Shown here piece after piece: positions 20,059-26,379 of a DNA stretch of 26,379 nucleotides; the first letter of the stretch is position 1; each line of letters starts with the position of its first letter. Origin of the DNA: Volvariella volvacea V23 (taxonomy: Eukaryota; Basidiomycota; Agaricomycetes; Agaricales; Pluteaceae); the NCBI GenBank assembly GCA_000349905.1, contig KB722739.1, positions 396,116 through 422,494 of the forward strand, given 5' to 3'. The position numbers and the translations under genes are program-made. The notes below the pieces were generated by a model. That model was given only the letters and a program-made list of their open reading frames with translations. It was not told the origin of the DNA and ran no database searches.

Positions 20059-22411
20059 ATGAAAGCGGAAGGCGTGCACCCGGCGCTTGCCGTTGGAGAT
20101 ACTCTGGTAACTCTATTCTTCATCTGGGGGTCGAGTCGAGACATTATGTTGATACGCTTTTAACCCTGTAGACACCAGCGCATGAAGCAAGTGACGAGAT
20201 CGACCCGAATGATATAGTTGTGGTACACGCTAGTTTGCCCCGCCGAGATGTACGTGCTTAGTATGTGTCCGACGCGTCAATTGCAATTTATAACTTTCTT
20301 TTACAGTCACAGATAGTTATTGAGCTAGATGAGGAAGGGAGAGAAGTGAATATACTAGAGAGTGGAGCTGGAATTAAAGCCGCTACGCTACAAATGGACG
20401 TGGGGGACAGCTCAGTATGTGATTTGACCTGTTCTTACTCCAGATTTTCTGTTCTCCCCTAACCTTATCCTGTGTTGATACCATACACGGCTCAGGTTCA
20501 AGTTGGACAACCGAAAGCGCCAGAAACAAAACCAGCCGTTGCGAAAGCAGAAGGGCTACAGGTGAGGCTATTGAATACCCCTCTAATCCGATCCGAGAGA
20601 GCTCTGACCTGCATTCTGGTTGGCTTTTTGACCTACAGTCATTTCATAAAAATACGAGCGCCATCCCGGACTTTGACGAAGATTTTGACACGAACGACAT
20701 CGTGGCCCGTTTCAACACGGATATGGATGGCGATAGGCGGAATGTACGCTTTGATAGTCTATTTGACGCATTTAATGTGACCCAGTATGGCATTTTGCAG
20801 TCCTTTATTGTATTGGATGCAGTTGAGGTGGGGAACAACTGCATATCTCGGGCGTTCTCTGCATCCTGAACATGTTATTCCACTACAGGACAAAAAACTA
20901 CCCCAGAAAGTCCCGGCTCGATCTGACATACTCAATGATATCTCCAATCATGAAGTAGTTGCTCCTGCGAAGGAGATGAAGGAAGAGGTGAAGGAAGAGG
21001 CGAAGCCGACTATTTTGAAGGTTGAGAATGCCTCGGTATTTATGCTCCTGTTCTGGTTTCCCTCTAAACGTGACAATGTCCCTACAGAACGAAGAAGGCC
21101 AATATTCTCCATCATTGGACATCCCAGTGCCCATGGACATCGATCATGCTCCACAGATGCGCCGTCTGCCAGGCCAACGCCAGCGGGCTCGACTTGTCAT
21201 GGATGGCATTGAGCTGCCCACGCTGGCGTCGCTAGGGTGGAGGAGGACACGCTCCCCAAGCACGCCATCTTCCGGACGTTCATCTCTCTCTCTATTGACG
21301 CCTCTACCGGATGAGGGAACCTCCGCCTTTATCAAATTGGAAGAGATCAGGTTGACTGAAGCCGATTTGCGAAGGCTCCAGGAGTTGGACAACGTAAGAC
21401 CGATATTGGCTCATGTCCTACCGCTGTTTTTGCTCACCTGTCTACATCGATAGCCGGATATCAAGATCAAGGAGTCTTTCATGGCAAATGAGAGCATTGT
21501 TGCCCGACTCCATGCGATAGGCATGGATAGATGGCCGATTTCGCTCCCTCCACACAAGCAAGCCTATACCGTCGACAGACGGTGGATGTCCAAGGAATAT
21601 GGAGGGAACTCGCAGGACACGTTTCCACCAATTGACAGGGAAAAGTTTACGCACGGCATCTATTTCGCATACCTCAATTTTGACTACAACCCCCATGCAC
21701 CAAAACACCCTGGCGATCCCGGCTTATTTTTCGCAACAGGATGGTGGGATGATGAGTCTAATTTGAATTTCACATTATTCGTAAAATTGGGCATGAAAAG
21801 ATGGCAGTACATGGGGAAGTATAGCTTGTTCCGTGCTGTCCCACTGACAAAGGATGAGTGGAATGGCCAGTCAGATGCAGTGAGTAGAACGGATCTGTTC
21901 CTTCATCATAAGGCTCTCTCATTTGCTGCCACGTACCACAGTTCAAGGACCACTGGGCGAATAATATTATGAACAAAAAATGGGGTCTTAAGACTCGAGC
22001 TAGAGTCTTTCTGCGCAAACATCTCCACCGTGAACCCACACCAGAAGAATTCGAGGAGAAGATGCACAGTGGGCAACCCATGAATGTCAGCGCAGACGAT
22101 ATCAAAAGAGACTTTTCGTCAGGTCGTCAGGTGAGTGTAACTATGGTGTCCATAATCACCACCAAGTCACACTTCACAACACTCTTCTCCCTGAAACTAC
22201 AAAGATTATGTGCGTGTATTCTATGAAGTGCATTGGATATGATAATGAATTCCAGGAGGCTTTGGCAAAAATGCCTCCGGATTGGGAGCCTGAAAAGTCC
22301 ACGAAGAATGACAATGACGGGAAGAAGAGGAAGAGGAAGAAGAGAAAGACGAAGAAGAGAAATACTGACGATGATAGGAAGAAGAGGAAGACGAAGAAAG
22401 CGCGGAGCTGA
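20059..22411 (+). CDS. Multi-exon protein with DUF6697-like C-terminal domain
   Basis: Ten exons join in one frame to 587 aa: 20059-20106, 20172-20249, 20307-20414, 20496-20561, 20639-20827, 20889-21035, 21088-21393, 21454-21879, 21942-22130 and 22205-22411. Every junction is phase 0. Residues 1-314 are low-complexity, charged and built from short exons, with K/E-rich stretches. Residues about 315-557 form a compact conserved domain: TFPPIDREKFTHGIYF, GLFFATGWW (404-412), WQYMGKYSLFRAVPLTKDEW, and a final YSMKCIGYDNEFQ. This matches my memory of the basidiomycete domain DUF6697, but no search was run. The last 30 residues are lysine/arginine-rich (KKRKRKKRKTKKR), a likely nuclear localisation signal. 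The role is unknown; a nuclear protein is the best guess. The start may lie further upstream, because the frame stays open to an acceptor at 19998. Confidence 0.8.
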
Positions 22412-23953
22412 TCGCAGGAATCAACAGCCGTAGAGATGAATCATCGAGTTCAGGACCCAGAGGGTGGATACCAGTTTTTTAACTTGATTAATCAAATGCC
22501 CTTTGGTCGGTATACTACGTTAATCCAATTGCAACGTACGTGCTGTCTCAAGGTGTGCATCCGGGCTTGCGAAGGACTGGCCCTAGGGGGTCTGCTGGCA
22601 TGCCTTTGTGTCCCCCTACCCTTGCCCCTCCATGATTGATGGGCTGTTAGGCATAAACGTCGAGTAGAACAGTCACCGAAAACTCTCAAAACAACTCGAA
22701 CGCGCATGAGAAGCGCGTTGGCTCAATTTTTCAACGCTGGAGCAGCAGCTGCGGGATGCTCCAATCACCACGATCCTAACTGGGTTGGACTGAGATGGGC
22801 ACTCCGGGATCAATAATAGGAACAGATAGGATACTGAGGGGGTCGGTGTAGGGTGAGGTCAATAGTGGTGACATGCCTCCCCCGCACATGGTGTCGAAGC
22901 CGACCTGCGATTCTCCACCTCCACGGGTCTGATAATGATCTTCACCCCACGGGGCGGCTTCTTGAATGGCCAACGAGTCAAAGGTGCCGCCGTCCGGAAT
23001 GAGAAGCACCCCCTCATGCCTGCCCCTCCGATGACATCATAGATCAGGTCAGTAACTCTTGCGCTCTAAACCTCGCTCGCAAACCTGAATCTTGACTGCA
23101 TGTTCGTCAGGTTTACTCAGTCTTGCGCCTATCCTCTCCGTCATCCGCGCTGTCTTGGCTCGCTACGGTTTACGAGCAAAGGGCGTTCGTCTGATAAAAA
23201 CTCCCAACAAGAGGTAAGAGAACGATGCTGCGCGCTTCATCTGAGCTTTTTTTATCTAATCACAACGTAGAATGACCTCAGCGGTACCGGAATGAAGGAA
23301 TACGAAACGACGACCAAGGGCGGGGCCGAAGGACGCCCTTACGATATGCCAGGCAGCAATAGAGACCGAGGCGGAGAGAAGATGAGGTATGGAGGACGGG
23401 AGGAGTGGGTGGACGATAAAGGAGCCGAAACGAGCCATTCAGGAGAAGGACCGGAGGGAACAGAGAAGGGCGGGAGGAAACCTGAACGAGGATAGTGGGA
23501 TTCGGAGGTACTAAATTCGATCGCATGTTCTCTGCTGTTCTTCCCTGATGCCATGGCCTTGTGTTAGCCTCAACCTTCGTTGTATCGTAGTGGAGTGCCC
23601 GTGGAGCGTGGAATGCGATGACTAGATCTTTTGTCGACCAAGATTGTTGTAATGAAGGAATCATGGAGCTCTATGTAATGTTGTACACCGTGATAGCGTA
23701 AGTTTAATGTCACAGTTTATGAATCCCAGCTGCATAACGGAAAGTAGTAACTGTCGTGGCTCTGGTCCTCGAATTAAAAAGAGACCTGACAGCATTAGCG
23801 TGTCAATGGTGATGCCCTCGTCGCGTCCCTTGTAAGCTGTGGATTTTGGGTGGTTGGCCCTTCCTTTGAGTGGTTAGAGTCTGGATCGCTGAATGCTATC
23901 TGCACCACTTACTCTTGTCAGTGGATAAGAGCTCCGTTTCTGCGGAGGTGACA
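22412..23953. other. 1.5-kb stretch with conflicting coding hints
   Basis: No gene model holds together. On the plus strand an intron-like unit (gtaaga at 23214, ctaat branch, gtag at 23270) joins two open frames, but no start codon connects. On the minus strand a frame at 23009-22776 ends in a serine/proline-rich tail. Two small inverted repeats are present: arms TAGGGGG/CCCCCTA at 22584-22618, and a perfect 7-bp stem with a 7-nt loop at 22699-22719. Confidence 0.35.
22699..22719. repeat. Perfect 7-bp inverted repeat
   Basis: AACGCGC and GCGCGTT flank a 7-nt loop, giving a stable GC-rich hairpin in a stretch without a supported gene. It may be chance. Confidence 0.5.
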
Positions 23954-23959
23954 TATAAA
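23954..23959 (+). promoter_or_regulatory. TATA box of family 2 member 3
   Basis: TATAAA lies 59 nt before an ATG at 24018 and 118 nt before the family-type start at 24077. Confidence 0.55.
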
Positions 23960-24076
23960 CCCAAAGGACCTCATACCACATCGCCACCCAGCACACCCTC
24001 AGAGCCGGTCCCACAGCATGGCCACCAACGAAGCAAGTCGCGCCCTCTCACACGATATTGCACCTCGCACTAACGA

Positions 24077-24769
24077 ATGTCCACGGACACTCAGGATACC
24101 GTCCAAACATACAGACAAAGCATCCACCTCCTCTCCACCTCCAACTCCTCTTCCGGTACTAGCGAAGCCGAGCTCGCCCGCGCCTTCCACGAGCTCGACG
24201 GAGCCACGGGGTACAAAACCTTCCTCGACGCGGCCGTACCCTCCCACTCTGATGACCTATTCCGCCCGCCCCCGCCCCTCCCCAACCAAGTCGGCGTGAG
24301 CGGCCGAATCCAGCCCGCGATTCTGCCCAACAATCTGCAGGCCGGCGCGCTTTCCCCGCCTCCTCAGGTTGTCACGTTCACAGCGATCACGGCCGACTCG
24401 CGTGTGGCGTATGGGCTGGGGCATGGGTTCGTCAAGTGGCTCCAGGGCCATCCTATGCCTATGCCCTATGAGGGGACGCTTCATTACACTACGTGGGAGG
24501 AGCTCGGTTCTGCTGCCAACGATTTCGAGTTTAGCCTTCGTGAGGACGGAGAGATCTTGATACGGTTCAGTGTTCAGAAGAAACTGGTTGGTGTGATTGT
24601 GGCGCAGCGAACTAGTATGTTGCATGGCGTGGTGGCTTATAGCGCTGGGAAGCTTCATTGGGAGTGAGTGGATTCTGTTGGGGATGGTGCTAGCGGAGCG
24701 ACCACTTGCTGACGCCTGGTTTCTGTGACGTGTAGTTACTTTGCAAAGTTCCCAGAGTTCGGGAAGTAA
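24077..24769 (+). CDS. Family 2 orphan protein, member 3
   Basis: Exon 24077-24663 and a 34-nt terminal exon 24736-24769 (intron gtgagt...gtgtag, 72 nt) join to 206 aa ending FAKFPEFGK. The start MSTDTQDTV resembles the MSET/MSTE starts of members 1 and 2, but here the two 5' introns are absent and the leader is longer. Blocks are ELARAFHELDGATGYKTFL, SGRIQPAILP, a GHGFVKW stretch, YEGTLHYTTWEELGSAANDF, LIRFSVQKKLVGVIV and LHWDYF. A proline-rich insert (PPPPLPNQ) sits near residue 70. There is no signal peptide or membrane segment. An out-of-frame ATG at 24018 opens a frame to 24299 that overlaps the start, so translation may need leaky scanning, or transcripts start downstream of it. This is the most GC-rich of the three members. 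Function unknown. Confidence 0.8.
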
Positions 24770-25095
24770 GGGCGTGTGGGGTCTTTCAAGGAGTCGTCAC
24801 GGCCAACCACGATGGTGTTGGATGTTGTTCGAATACGGGGAGCCCATACATTGTTAAAGCTAGCTCTACATTTGCTCGAATTGAATCGCGCTTCAGCGCG
24901 TCGAACGATCTGAGAGATAAAACACGTCCACGATCAACAATATAGGAGGTGTGCAGACAAGCATCCAGGACAAATAACAACCACGACGAGACGACGACCC
25001 GCTACCTCCTTTCCTTCCTCGCCCCTACCAAGACCTCCATCTCAACCTACCCCGTCAGCCTCCGAACGCCTGTAGCCGCTATCGAAAACACCGTC
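24770..25095. other. Promoter region of the sugar transporter
   Basis: Spacer between family 2 member 3 and the transporter. No TATA box or coding frame is clear. The frame open from 24949 into the transporter has no ATG before 25096. Confidence 0.4.
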
Positions 25096-26379
25096 ATGGC
25101 AGCCTTCCTAGAGCGGCTAAAACCAAAGACCTACACGCCGCGCTACCCTCGCTCCCTGGTGGGGCGACCGCTCTTGTTCGCAAGCTCGGCGCTGGCGTCG
25201 TTGGGCGACGCCATGTTCGGCTACAGCCAAGGAGTCATTGCTGCTGCGCAGGTTCAACCGTCGTTCATACACAGGATGTATGGAAAGGACGTTACGATGG
25301 CGGATATCGAGAGCGGAGACACAGGGGTTGACGTGTTCGTCCAAGGTTCGTCCTTGCCAGCCACTCCGGTGGATGCGCCACCCAACTGACAGACTCTGCC
25401 AGCGATAACCGTAGCTTGTCTGAACCTAACGGCACTCCTATCCGCGCTCATCTCCGCGTACATCTGCGACCACCTCGGCCGTCGAATATCGGTCCGCGTA
25501 GGCGGCATCCTCTACCTGACAGCCTCGCTCATCCAGCTCCTCTCCCCGAGTCTGTCCTCCTTCGTTGTCGGGCGCTGCATCCAAGGCCTCGGCGTCGGCA
25601 TCCTCTCCATGACGGTCCCGATCCTCCAGTGCGAAATCGCACCCACGCACGGGCGCGGGCTGTTCGTGGCCATTGAGTACCTGTGTCTTAATTCCGGGTA
25701 CGCCCTCGCGTCGTGGGTTGGCGTCGGGTTCTTCTTCGCGATGCCCAACGAGCTGTCGTGGAGGGGCCCCTACATTATCCAAGCCGCGCTAGCCGTCATC
25801 CTCATCGTCTGGACGTTCTACCTACCCGAAACCCCGCGCTGGCTCATCAAGAACGGCTTCCCCAGGGAAGGACTCGGGGCGCTGGCGGACCTCAACGGCA
25901 ACGGCGACCCGACGGACGAGCGGATCGTCGAGATCTACAAGGAAATCGCGGCGGCGATCGAGTACGAGGAGACGATGGGCAGCGAGGCGTCCTGGGCGCA
26001 GGTCTTCAGCCAGTACACGCGCCGCTGCGTCGTCGGCATCACCTGCCAGATGTTCGCCCAGCTGAACGGGATCAACGCCATCCTGTACTTTCTCCCCACG
26101 AACCTCACCAGGGCCGGCTTCTCGACGGAGAGGGCGCTGCTGTATTCTGGGGCGTGTGCGCTGATTTACTGTGCAGGGACGGTGCCGACGCTGATTGGGA
26201 TCGATAGGCTCGGCAGGAGGGCGTTTTTGCTGTCCGGGAGCATCGGGCTGGCGGGGGCGTTAGCTGTCGTGGGAGGGATGCAGTACAAGGTGGATGGCCT
26301 AGCGGTCGGAAATGCGCGGGTTGGATGGGCAGATGGCATCTTCGCAGGTGAGATCCGGTGTGAAATGTGGAGGGGTTGC
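25096..26379 (+). CDS. MFS sugar porter, 3'-partial
   Basis: This is a plasma-membrane sugar uptake protein of the sugar porter branch of the major facilitator superfamily (proton symport or facilitated hexose transport). Exon 1 is 25096-25345. A 57-nt intron (gttcgt...tgccag) follows, then exon 2 is 25403-26347, ending at a gtgaga donor whose intron runs off the window. The visible part is 398 aa of a usual 500-550. Signatures in order: the first-helix ALASLGDAMFGYSQGVIAA with the transport aspartate, DHLGRR (106-111), IQGLGVGI in helix 4, E.APTHGRG (161-169), PETPRWL (225-231), QLNGINAILYF (303-313) and DRLGRR in the second half. The missing part should hold helices 9-12 and the PETKG motif. 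The region is visibly richer in G+C than the rest of the window. The exact substrate cannot be read from the sequence. Confidence 0.95.

Noticed and set aside
22583..22619. Short inverted repeat with TAGGGGG and CCCCCTA arms as a possible terminator or transposon end
   Set aside because: Arms of only 7 bp, no target-site duplication and no element between them; likely chance.
23278..23664. Minus-strand frame of 128 codons
   Set aside because: Appears to be the shadow of a charged plus-strand frame; composition is typical of an antisense reading.
25438..26207. Long overlapping frames on both strands inside the transporter
   Set aside because: Rich in R, P, A and G because of high GC; they are shadows of the transporter exon, which carries all family motifs.

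Overview
This is nuclear DNA from a filamentous fungus, most likely an agaricomycete basidiomycete. The signs are compact spliced genes with introns of about 46-110 nt ending in YAG, short intergenic distances, a mitochondrial (not bacterial-operon) methionyl-tRNA synthetase, a fungal-type sugar porter, an F-box relic, and membrane and DUF-type families that I associate with Agaricomycetes from memory (no search was possible). No virus, transposase, reverse transcriptase, CRISPR array or bacterial operon is visible. A run of exactly 100 N (13056-13155) marks a scaffold gap of unknown true size.

Layout. (1) 1-2305: a short relic, then a dead copy (A) of a multi-pass membrane protein, family 1. 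(2) 2616-3370: a small spliced gene of family 2 on the minus strand with a TATA box. (3) 4656-6605: intact six-exon mitochondrial methionyl-tRNA synthetase, minus. (4) 7110-7674: a small TATA-driven gene of 110 aa. (5) 8232-8550: F-box relic. (6) 8722-11056: a tandem pair of orphan genes, family 3, minus. (7) 11933-15311: family 1 copy B, cut by the gap, then a decayed fragment of a second methionyl-tRNA synthetase, then dead copy C. (8) 16531-17968: family 1 copy D, minus, the only complete copy and the only one with a GC-AG intron. (9) 18408-19138: second family 2 gene. (10) 20059-22411: a ten-exon gene with a conserved C-terminal domain resembling DUF6697 and a lysine/arginine-rich tail. 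(11) 24077-24769: third family 2 gene. (12) 25096-end: GC-rich sugar transporter, running off the window.

The window is a birth-and-death locus. Three unrelated lineage-restricted families (membrane family 1, families 2 and 3) have multiplied next to two ordinary metabolic genes. Family 1 shows every state: intact, interrupted by the gap, frameshifted, nonsense-mutated and reduced to about 110 bp. A fragment of the neighbouring synthetase was copied along at DNA level, introns included. Most of the small orphan genes carry a clear TATA box 50-85 nt before the start codon, which suggests regulated rather than housekeeping expression. I see no shared biochemical pathway. The most interesting unknowns are families 1, 2 and 3.
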